DNA from: JANLQX01 sp043775075
GTDB taxonomy: Bacteria > Actinomycetota > Acidimicrobiia > Acidimicrobiales > JANYDT01
Assembly (NCBI GenBank): GCA_043775075.1
Contig: JAYVSS010000392.1
Coordinates: 1 to 7,354 of the forward strand
Length of the DNA stretch: 7,354 bases
Direction of reading: 5' to 3'
Positions 1 to 4,857 of the stretch are shown here, piece after piece. A model generated the notes under the pieces. That model was not told the DNA's origin. It did no database searches and worked only from the letters and a program-made list of their open reading frames with translations. How positions within the stretch are numbered: the first letter of the stretch is position 1; every line of letters begins with the position of its first letter. Both the position numbers and the translations under genes were made by a program.

Positions 1-179
1 CGCCCTTAGCACTGCGCCTCTCGAAGAAGCTTCTCAACGAAGGCTCCATGCTGACCATGGATCAAGCCCTCGAAGCCGAAGGGTGGACGCAGACCGTGAC
101 CATCGGTTCGTCGCAGGACACCACAGAGGCGTTCAAAGCGTTCATCGAAAAGCGCACACCGGAGTTCAAGGGACGCTGA
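1..179 (+). CDS. Enoyl-CoA hydratase/isomerase family protein, C-terminal end (partial)
   Basis: This is the last 58 codons of a gene whose start lies left of the window; the frame begins at base 3 and ends with TGA at 177-179. The peptide contains ALRLSKKLLNEG, then MDQALEAEGWTQTV, and ends AFIEKRTPEFKGR. This is the usual C-terminus of crotonase-fold enoyl-CoA hydratases: a helix with a basic LSKKLLN-type motif, an LxxALExE helix, then a helix with F..KR.P.FKG. Members hydrate trans-2-enoyl-CoA in beta-oxidation or act on related acyl-CoA thioesters in the cytoplasm. The catalytic glutamates and the oxyanion-hole region lie outside the window, so the exact substrate cannot be given. The next gene starts 48 bp downstream on the same strand, and no convincing terminator lies between them. 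Family assignment is fairly sure; the specific enzyme is not. Confidence 0.82.
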   Translation, partial: PLALRLSKKLLNEGSMLTMDQALEAEGWTQTVTIGSSQDTTEAFKAFIEKRTPEFKGR

Positions 180-227
180 ACGGCGACTGAAATCTGGTTC
201 TCATCTGAAACGGCGTACCTTGGCCAT

Positions 228-1805
228 ATGCGCCGACGCTCGGGAGTTGTTGCTGTCCTCGCACTCTCATTCACGCTCGGGTTGACCGCCGTGATCGCTC
301 CCCGCACGGCAAACGCCGTCTCGAAGAAGCGAACCGTCACCAAGAAAACGAAGACCACCAAGACCATTCCGGCCGCGGCGCCGCTCGCCGCGCCGCCGAC
401 CACCGTGCTTTCTCAACCGGCGGCCCTGTTCAGCGCCTGCATCAACTCCACCCTGGAATGTGCCGACGTCTCCGTGCCGCTCGACCCCCGGAATCCAGCG
501 GGCGAGCAAGCGACGTTGTTCGTTTCTCGCCGCAAGGCGACCGGACCCGCCCCTCGCGTTGGCGTCCTGTTCGTGAACCCAGGCGGACCGGGCGGACCGA
601 CGTATGACCTGGTGCGGAGTTCAGCTCGGTTCTTCACCGCGGAAGTACTCGAGCGCTTCGACATCGTCGGGGTGGATCCCCGGGGCACGCGACGCAGTGT
701 GCCGCTGCGTTGTGACACCGCACTGATCGCTCCAGATTCACCCACGACCGGCGCCGCGTCCCTCGATGACAGCCTCCGTCAGTATTACGAGGAATTCGCC
801 AAGACCTGTGACACCAATGACGGCGATCGGCTTCAGTTCCTCGATACTGAAACGGCGGCCCGGGACATGGAAGCGGTTCGCCGTGCTCTCGGTGAAGAAC
901 AGATTTCCTATTTGGGAATGTCGTACGGGACCTACCTCGGCGCCGTGTACCGCGCACTCTTTCCCCGCCACGTACGGACGATGATTCTCGATAGCGCAAT
1001 CGACCCGAATCGCTTCGGAATCAACCAACTTCTCGACCCCGTGATCGCCACCGAGGTTGCCCTCGACGGGTTCCTCGACGAATGCACGTCGGGCCGTTTG
1101 AACCCCTGCAACTTCAACGACGGAACTGATCTGCGGGCCAAATATCTCCGCGTGCGCGACGAGTACGTCGCCAACAGCCGTCGCGGTCGTGAGGCGGGCG
1201 AGGAAATCTTCGATTCGACAATTTCTGATCTCGTTGGCTACCCCCGCAACGGGTGGCCAATTCTGGCAAGGGCACTGCAGGAGTTGGCGACGAAACAGCC
1301 GGCCAATTTCAATCCGACATCCGCCGACAGTCGTTCAATCGACGACTCCGAACGGCTCGTCCCCCTTGACCGCTTTTCCACCGCCACGAACTTCGCCATC
1401 AACTGCCGCGATGGCCTTCTCCCTCGCGACCCGGCGGCGTACCAAACGGTCCATGACCAAACACCGGTGGTGGGCCCAAGGTTTTCCGGCTTGCGGGGTG
1501 ATGCACGGCTGACCTACACCTGCCTCACGTGGCCGGCCCCTCTCGCCGCACGCGTCCCGTTGGGCCCTCAGCCCAACGCCGCCACGCTGGTTATCGGCAA
1601 CACGTTCGATCTGACCACGCCCTACACGTGGTCCCAGAGCCTGGCGGTGTCACTCGGTGCGGCGTTGTTGACCCGCAACGGTGGAGGGCACGTCGCTATC
1701 GATAAGAGCGCATGCATTCGGGAGGCCGCGGCCCGATTCTTCGTAGACAAAGCGGTTCCTGCTCTTGGCACGATCTGCTCACCGAGCCTTGAGAACCCGA
1801 GCTGA
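228..1805 (+). CDS. Secreted alpha/beta hydrolase, tripeptidyl aminopeptidase (SlpD/SlpE/TAP-like) family
   Basis: This 525-residue exported serine hydrolase probably removes short peptides from the N-termini of proteins outside the membrane, as known family members do. Residues 1-30 are a Sec signal peptide (MRRR n-region, hydrophobic core, TANA before the likely cleavage). A Lys/Thr-rich then Ala/Pro-rich spacer follows at about 31-60. The catalytic domain opens with the family pattern C71...C78-ADVSVPLD. It has the oxyanion motif NPGGPG (117-122), GVDPRGTRRS (148-157) and the nucleophile elbow GMSYG with Ser232. The C-terminal TAP-like part supplies Asp461 (GNTFDLTTPY) and His488 (GGGHVAI), so the triad looks complete. 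Ten cysteines in the mature part fit disulfides in an exported protein. ATG 228 was chosen because it directly precedes a good signal peptide; no clear Shine-Dalgarno is visible. True substrate unknown; a proline iminopeptidase-like or esterase activity is possible. Confidence 0.9.
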   Translation: MRRRSGVVAVLALSFTLGLTAVIAPRTANAVSKKRTVTKKTKTTKTIPAAAPLAAPPTTVLSQPAALFSACINSTLECADVSVPLDPRNPAGEQATLFVSRRKATGPAPRVGVLFVNPGGPGGPTYDLVRSSARFFTAEVLERFDIVGVDPRGTRRSVPLRCDTALIAPDSPTTGAASLDDSLRQYYEEFAKTCDTNDGDRLQFLDTETAARDMEAVRRALGEEQISYLGMSYGTYLGAVYRALFPRHVRTMILDSAIDPNRFGINQLLDPVIATEVALDGFLDECTSGRLNPCNFNDGTDLRAKYLRVRDEYVANSRRGREAGEEIFDSTISDLVGYPRNGWPILARALQELATKQPANFNPTSADSRSIDDSERLVPLDRFSTATNFAINCRDGLLPRDPAAYQTVHDQTPVVGPRFSGLRGDARLTYTCLTWPAPLAARVPLGPQPNAATLVIGNTFDLTTPYTWSQSLAVSLGAALLTRNGGGHVAIDKSACIREAAARFFVDKAVPALGTICSPSLENPS

Positions 1806-1837
1806 GCCGAGCTGACCCGAACTGACCCGGGCTGATT
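1798..1837 (+). repeat. 10-bp tandem repeat spanning the hydrolase stop codon
   Basis: Four consecutive 10-bp units read CGAGCTGAGC, CGAGCTGACC, CGAACTGACC and CGGGCTGATT. The consensus is CGRRCTGAYC-like and each unit contains CTGA. The real stop codon (TGA at 1803-1805) is the CTGA of the first unit. The units are imperfect, and the array lies in the 3' end and just past the gene. It may be a slippage-born duplication; no function is visible. Confidence 0.7.
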
Positions 1838-1871
1838 GGCCGCCGAGATCAACGCACGAGCACGGTCGGTG

Positions 1872-1893
1872 GGGAAGAATCCCGATTCCCTTT
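1872..1893 (+). terminator. Weak hairpin plus short T-run, possible terminator of the hydrolase gene
   Basis: GGGAA (1872-1876) can pair with TTCCC (1886-1890) across a 9-nt loop, followed by TTT at 1891-1893. A competing inner pairing GAAT/ATTC (1877-1880 with 1884-1887) also exists. The stem is short and the T-run is only three bases, so this is a weak candidate. It lies 67 nt past the hydrolase stop and before the propeller leader, which is where a terminator would be expected. Confidence 0.25.
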
Positions 1894-1965
1894 GGCCAGT
1901 TCATCGACTTCCTCGGACTCCCGGAATTCTACGCATCGAAAAGGCCTTCACCGAATAGACGGGAA

Positions 1966-1984
1966 CTGAGTAATCGTTACTCAG
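1966..1984. promoter_or_regulatory. Perfect inverted repeat CTGAGTAA-TCG-TTACTCAG upstream of the propeller gene
   Basis: Two 8-nt arms (1966-1973 and 1977-1984) are exact reverse complements around a 3-nt centre. The inner half-sites TGAGT...ACTCA recur in the inverted repeat at 4647-4662 in front of the other large secreted-protein gene. ACTCA ends 81 nt before the GTG start at 2065. No T-run follows, so it does not look like an intrinsic terminator. It may be an operator for a dimeric regulator or the first stem of a structured leader. I do not recognise it as the site of a known regulator. Confidence 0.6.
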
Positions 1985-2064
1985 GCGTCTCGGTGCGGTG
2001 ATCCGCACACTGGTTCCCCAAGGCGGCCATCCGGCCACCGGACGACGGAACCGAGCACCACATC
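1985..2064 (+). promoter_or_regulatory. Structured 5' leader of the beta-propeller gene
   Basis: A perfect hairpin GTGCGG-TGAT-CCGCAC occupies 1993-2008. Further on, GGTTCC (2012-2017) can pair with GGAACC (2047-2052), enclosing a smaller GGCC-ATCC-GGCC pairing. The tip of the first hairpin, CGG-TGAT-CCGC, resembles CGG-TAGAT-CCGC in the leader of the DUF11 gene, at a similar distance from the start codon (58 versus 55 nt). No recognisable Shine-Dalgarno precedes GTG 2065. In GC-rich DNA short stems arise easily, so the structure alone is weak evidence. The rest of the 1806-2064 gap shows nothing beyond the tandem repeat, the weak terminator and the inverted repeat listed here. Confidence 0.4.
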
Positions 2065-3870
2065 GTGAAAAACATCCGACGAACCTCGATCGTCGTGGCC
2101 GCAATCCTTCTCGGTGGGGTGGGCCTGTCGGCGTTCTCGTCGACGACCGCCAGCGCCTGGACTGACCCCGTAGCCAAGGTCGCCGTCTGGGGAGGAATCG
2201 GGCAGGACGAGGCGGAGTCCGTCACGACGGACTCCGCTGGAAACATCTATACCGGTGGAGTTTTTGCCAAGACCACCGATTTCGATCCGGGCCCGGGCAC
2301 TGCGACGATGACCGCCGCCGGGGGACGCGATGCGTTCGTTCAGAAACTCGACGCCAACGGAAACTTTCTGTGGGCTCAGCGGTTCGGGTGCAGCGGTTGG
2401 TTCAACGACCTCGGTTCGATCGCCCTCGACACGAGCGGGAATGTGTACGTCGTCGGCGACTTCGGCGGGACATGCGACTTCGACCCGACCGCCGGTGTGA
2501 GCACACTTGCCTCGACCGGCCTCAACACCTTCATCGTCAAGCTTGATACCAATGGAACATTCGTCTGGGCCGAATCGTTTACCGGCACCGGGCTGAACGC
2601 CGCCACGTCAGTGCAGTTCGATGCCAGCTCCAACCCCGTCATCGCTGGCGTATTCAACGGAACCGCCGACTTCGACCCCGGTGCTGGGGTTTCGAGCGCG
2701 ACGGCGGCCGGCGGAATGGACGGATTCGTGACCAAACTGAGCCCGTCGGGGGCATTGCTCTGGGCCCGTACGTTTGGCGGATCAGGCGATGAATTCGTTC
2801 GATCAGTTCGGGTCGATACGACTGGCGGCATCACTGTTTCCGGATGGTTCTCTGGTACGGCCGACCTTGACCCGAGTGTCGCAGTCGCTTCCTTCACCTC
2901 AGCTGGCGGCACGGATGCATTCGTCGCCAAGCTCGACTCCTCCGGCACGTTTTTGTGGGCCGATCAGTTCGGCGGTGCGTCCGACGACCGGGCGCTCGGT
3001 CTCACCGTCGACGCCAGCGCCAATGTCTATGTCACCGGAGGTTTCTTGGGTGCAGCCGACTTCGATCCTGGCGCCGGAACCACTTTGCTCACGTCGGCCG
3101 GGAGCAGCGATGTCTTCCTGGCGAAGCTGACGCCGACGGGCGCTCTCACTGCAGTTCGCCAGTTCGGGTCTTCAGGAGACGACGCTGGAATCACCGTCGG
3201 CATAGGGCCCACCGGCGATGTCTCGGTCGGCGGCAGCTTTGCCGGGACGGTCGACTTCGGTCCGAGTGCGGGCGGCGCGACGTTGACATCGGCGGGCAAC
3301 GACGATGGATTCATCGTTACCCTGGATCCCGCCTGGAACACCCGGTGGGCCGATGGGTTCGGCGGGCCGTCCTATGACGCTGTGTATTCTGTCGCCGTCA
3401 GCGGTTCTGGCCCAATGTTCGTTGCGGGGTTCTTCCAGGCCACCGCCGACCTTGATCCAGGGAGCGGCGTCGTCAGTGAAACGTCGAGCGGGCTTGAGGA
3501 TTCCTTCCTCGTGGCCCTCGATACTCTCGGTTTCACCGCGCCCACCACAACAACGACGACGAGCACCACCACCACCAGCACCAGCACCAGCACAATTCCC
3601 CCAGCAACCATTCCCCCAGCAACCATTCCCCCGACGCCGGTCGGACCCACTCCCGTTGCGCCAACGTCGGCCCCAACATCGGTCGTTTCCACCCCGACCA
3701 CCCCGACCACCCCGACCACCCCGACCACAGCACCTGCGACGTCAACACCCGCCGCCCCGACCTCTACGACACCAGCAACGACGACCACAACCACAGCAGG
3801 AGTGCTCGGCACCGTTGCGGAAGCGGGCCCGGCGATGGCCGTCTCCGGGGAACCGAGCTTTACCGGCTAA
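2065..3870 (+). CDS. Secreted SBBP-type seven-bladed beta-propeller protein with Thr/Pro-rich C-terminal tail
   Basis: This is a 601-residue exported protein with no catalytic motif I can see; a binding, structural or adhesive role at the cell surface is an inference. Residues 1-31 form a Sec signal peptide (KNIRR n-region, hydrophobic core, ASA before W32). Residues 40-493 are seven head-to-tail repeats of 65 residues (the last 64). Each carries an FGGSGDD-like opening, a D-x-x-GNVYVTG strand, TADFDPGAG, a TSAGG-DAFVAKLD strand and a closing FLWA. These are hallmarks of the SBBP beta-propeller repeat, and seven copies fit one closed propeller. Residues 494-584 are a Thr/Pro/Ser-rich linker. 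The end, AGVLGTVAEAGPAMAVSGEPSFTG, lacks a membrane anchor. The only two cysteines, C109 and C137, are both in blade 2. GTG 2065 is the start because it directly precedes the signal peptide. Confidence 0.88.
   Translation: MKNIRRTSIVVAAILLGGVGLSAFSSTTASAWTDPVAKVAVWGGIGQDEAESVTTDSAGNIYTGGVFAKTTDFDPGPGTATMTAAGGRDAFVQKLDANGNFLWAQRFGCSGWFNDLGSIALDTSGNVYVVGDFGGTCDFDPTAGVSTLASTGLNTFIVKLDTNGTFVWAESFTGTGLNAATSVQFDASSNPVIAGVFNGTADFDPGAGVSSATAAGGMDGFVTKLSPSGALLWARTFGGSGDEFVRSVRVDTTGGITVSGWFSGTADLDPSVAVASFTSAGGTDAFVAKLDSSGTFLWADQFGGASDDRALGLTVDASANVYVTGGFLGAADFDPGAGTTLLTSAGSSDVFLAKLTPTGALTAVRQFGSSGDDAGITVGIGPTGDVSVGGSFAGTVDFGPSAGGATLTSAGNDDGFIVTLDPAWNTRWADGFGGPSYDAVYSVAVSGSGPMFVAGFFQATADLDPGSGVVSETSSGLEDSFLVALDTLGFTAPTTTTTTSTTTTSTSTSTIPPATIPPATIPPTPVGPTPVAPTSAPTSVVSTPTTPTTPTTPTTAPATSTPAAPTSTTPATTTTTTAGVLGTVAEAGPAMAVSGEPSFTG
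2182..3543 (+). repeat. Seven tandem 195-bp units encoding the propeller blades
   Basis: Blades lie at 2182-2376, 2377-2571, 2572-2766, 2767-2961, 2962-3156, 3157-3351 and 3352-3543. Each of the first six encodes exactly 65 residues and the seventh 64, with no insertions. The protein motif DFDP or DLDP occurs in six blades; blade 6 has DFGP instead. Closing FLWA-like residues are present in blades 1-4, degraded to LTAV in blade 5 and TRWA in blade 6, and lost in blade 7. The DNA units have diverged clearly, so the duplications are old and the length has been held constant by selection. Confidence 0.85.
3544..3816 (+). repeat. Low-complexity Thr/Pro/Ser linker with short DNA repeats
   Basis: This coding stretch gives a Thr/Ser/Pro-rich linker (residues 494-584). 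It contains a 15-bp unit ATTCCCCCAGCAACC at 3595-3609 and 3610-3624, with a partial third copy to 3632 (IPPAT repeats). It also has four copies of the 9-bp unit ACCCCGACC at 3691-3726 (PTT repeats), plus AC-rich runs at both ends. Such linkers usually act as flexible, often glycosylated, wall-spanning stalks. Copy number could vary between strains by slippage. Confidence 0.8.
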
Positions 3871-3876
3871 TGGAGT

Positions 3877-3896
3877 GGCAGCGGGTCATCCCTGCC
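3877..3896. terminator. Hairpin between convergent propeller and hpt genes, possible shared terminator
   Basis: GGCAG (3877-3881) pairs with CTGCC (3892-3896). With one bulged base, inner GG/CC pairs extend the stem around a short loop. It sits just after the propeller stop (TAA 3868-3870) and overlaps the hpt stop codon (3886-3888 on the minus strand). It could therefore serve both converging transcripts. Neither side has a T-run, so intrinsic termination is uncertain. Confidence 0.3.
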
Positions 3897-4440
3897 ATAA
3901 CCGCACGTCCGGCAGGTTGCGCCACTTCTGGGCGGTGTCGAGCCCATATCCAACGACCCAATCGGCCGGAATGGTGCGTCCGAGATAGCGCAGTGTGGAC
4001 GTGTCAACATGCGAGACCGATTCTCGAACCAACAGCGCGCATACTTCCACGCTGGCCGCACCACGGTCGGAAAGTAATCTGCGCACATAGTTCATAGTGA
4101 GGCCCGAGTCGATGATTTCGTCGACGAGGATGACGTGCCGAGCGGTGATGTCGGTGTCCAGGTCTTTGATGATGCGAACGACCCCGCTTGACTCCGTGGC
4201 CTGGCCATACGAAGACACCGCCATGAAGTCGACCTCCACGCTCATCGGAATGGCTCGGGCCAGATCAGCCATGAACACAAACGCCCCACGCAGAACCCCG
4301 ACCATCAGGGGGTTGAGGCCGGCGTAGTCGGTGGCGATCCGGGCCCCCAAGTCGGCGACGGTCTCGGCCAGTTCGGCGGCGCTCAGCAGCACCGGTCCGA
4401 GCTCGGGGAAACGGGGGGACAGGGGCTCGGCCGAATTCAC
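3886..4440 (-). CDS. hpt: Hypoxanthine phosphoribosyltransferase (purine salvage)
   Basis: This 184-residue cytoplasmic enzyme, full length for bacterial HPRTs, transfers phosphoribosyl from PRPP to hypoxanthine (and usually guanine) to give IMP/GMP. Visible motifs are VGVLRGAFVFMADLARAIP (47-65, the cis-peptide loop), the flexible loop MAVSSYG (73-79), SSGVVRIIKDLDTDITARH (84-102), the PRPP motif VILVDEIIDSGLT (103-115), and WVVGYGLDTAQKWRNLP (161-177) with the Mg/base-binding Asp168 and Arg174. Several usually conserved residues differ: the acidic pair is D107-E108 rather than Glu-Asp, Arg139 stands where Lys contacts the purine, Trp161 replaces the stacking Phe, and Arg51 replaces Lys. The fold motifs are intact, so I expect an active enzyme. 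The start is GTG (4438-4440) with no clear ribosome site. It converges with the propeller gene 15 bp away and is monocistronic in this window. Confidence 0.93.
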   Translation of the reverse strand: MNSAEPLSPRFPELGPVLLSAAELAETVADLGARIATDYAGLNPLMVGVLRGAFVFMADLARAIPMSVEVDFMAVSSYGQATESSGVVRIIKDLDTDITARHVILVDEIIDSGLTMNYVRRLLSDRGAASVEVCALLVRESVSHVDTSTLRYLGRTIPADWVVGYGLDTAQKWRNLPDVRLWQG

Positions 4441-4479
4441 GAAGCGGACGCTACCGGTACCCGCTGCCAGCCCGCGTCG

Positions 4480-4857
4480 TTGCGACTTTCACGTGTTCGG
4501 GCCGCGGCGGCGGTCGGTTCGCTGCTCGTCCCAGTTATCGCGCTCTACGGCGTCGGTTCGCTCTTGTTGGCGATCGCGCTGTTCCTCTCGGCTCGCTCGG
4601 GTGCATCACGCTCGCCCCGCGGGCCGCTTACGTCGCGTGAGCCGGGTGAGTCGTTCGACTCAAATGCGTTCAGATCGACGGTAGATCCGCCGATGGCAAC
4701 GCATCAGGGAAGGGGACGCTCCGTTGAGCGGCACGGTCCTACAGAATGCCCGCCAAAGGGTCGAAGACGCCGAGTATGGCATTGTCTGGCCCGGTCTTCA
4801 CCGGCGCACGTCGTCGTTTCCTCGCCCAGTTCAGCGCGCTTGCGCTCGTCACGGTAG
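4480..4857 (+). CDS. Doubtful small ORF with one strong hydrophobic segment
   Basis: Reading from TTG 4480, the first about 45 codons give a basic start (MRLSRVR) and a long hydrophobic stretch, VGSLLVPVIALYGVGSLLLAIALFL, with VGSLL repeated. This would be a membrane helix or a short hairpin, and the third codon positions there are GC-rich. After about residue 45 the sequence becomes Arg/Ser/Pro-rich and unconvincing. The frame also runs through the inverted repeats at 4647-4704 and overlaps the DUF11 gene by 112 bp. The start would lie 39 bp from the divergent hpt start. It may be a genuine small membrane protein whose real end is obscured, a decayed fragment, or a chance frame. I see no family match. 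The remainder of 4441-4646 holds nothing else I can support. Confidence 0.25.
   Translation: MRLSRVRAAAAVGSLLVPVIALYGVGSLLLAIALFLSARSGASRSPRGPLTSREPGESFDSNAFRSTVDPPMATHQGRGRSVERHGPTECPPKGRRRRVWHCLARSSPAHVVVSSPSSARLRSSR
4647..4662. promoter_or_regulatory. Perfect inverted repeat TGAGTCG-TT-CGACTCA upstream of the DUF11 gene
   Basis: Two 7-nt arms (4647-4653 and 4656-4662) are exact reverse complements around TT. The half-sites TGAGT...ACTCA match those of the inverted repeat at 1966-1984, with spacing of 6 rather than 7 nt. ACTCA ends 83 nt before ATG 4746, against 81 nt for the other copy. I found TGAGT paired with ACTCA nowhere else in the window. It may be an operator for a shared regulator or the first hairpin of a shared leader. 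Confidence 0.6.
4664..4704 (+). promoter_or_regulatory. 41-nt hairpin in the leader of the DUF11 gene
   Basis: ATGCGTT (4664-4670) pairs perfectly with AACGCAT (4698-4704). Inside, after a symmetric 3x3 internal loop, A-TCGaCGG (4674-4681) pairs with CCGcCGA-T (4687-4694) with one mismatch, leaving the loop TAGAT (4682-4686). The whole is symmetric about base 4684. It starts one base after the inverted repeat at 4647-4662. A third small hairpin, CGCTC-CGTT-GAGCG, follows at 4717-4730. No T-run follows, so a leader structure is more likely than a terminator. Confidence 0.5.

Noticed and set aside
1961..1989. Possible ECF-type promoter GGGAAC ... CGTC overlapping the first inverted repeat
   Set aside because: The spacing is at the long end and the match is short. 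No comparable GGAAC lies before the DUF11 gene, so it is not part of the shared pattern.
1806..2064. Known riboswitch (for example a cyclic-di-GMP or cyclic-di-AMP class) before the propeller gene
   Set aside because: I looked for the conserved core strings I remember for these classes in both leaders and found none; the stems seen do not fit them.
2376..2948. Antisense frame (190 residues) within the propeller gene
   Set aside because: Its internal periodicity simply mirrors the 195-bp blade repeat of the plus-strand gene.
3595..3726. Short direct repeats that might suggest a CRISPR-like array
   Set aside because: The units are 9 and 15 bp, in frame, without spacers, and encode IPPAT and PTT linker repeats.
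3372..3812. Val/Gly-rich antisense frame opposite the Thr/Pro linker, which looks hydrophobic
   Set aside because: The Val-rich runs are the complement of ACC/ACG/AC-rich linker codons. It has no independent start signal and lies inside a real gene.
3305..3988. Pro/Arg-rich plus-strand frame overlapping the propeller C-terminus
   Set aside because: Out-of-frame reading of the low-complexity linker that also runs across the hpt gene end.
4452..4461. Short palindromes TACCGGTA and GGTACC before hpt
   Set aside because: They are too short to distinguish from chance, and no second copy or promoter pattern supports an operator.
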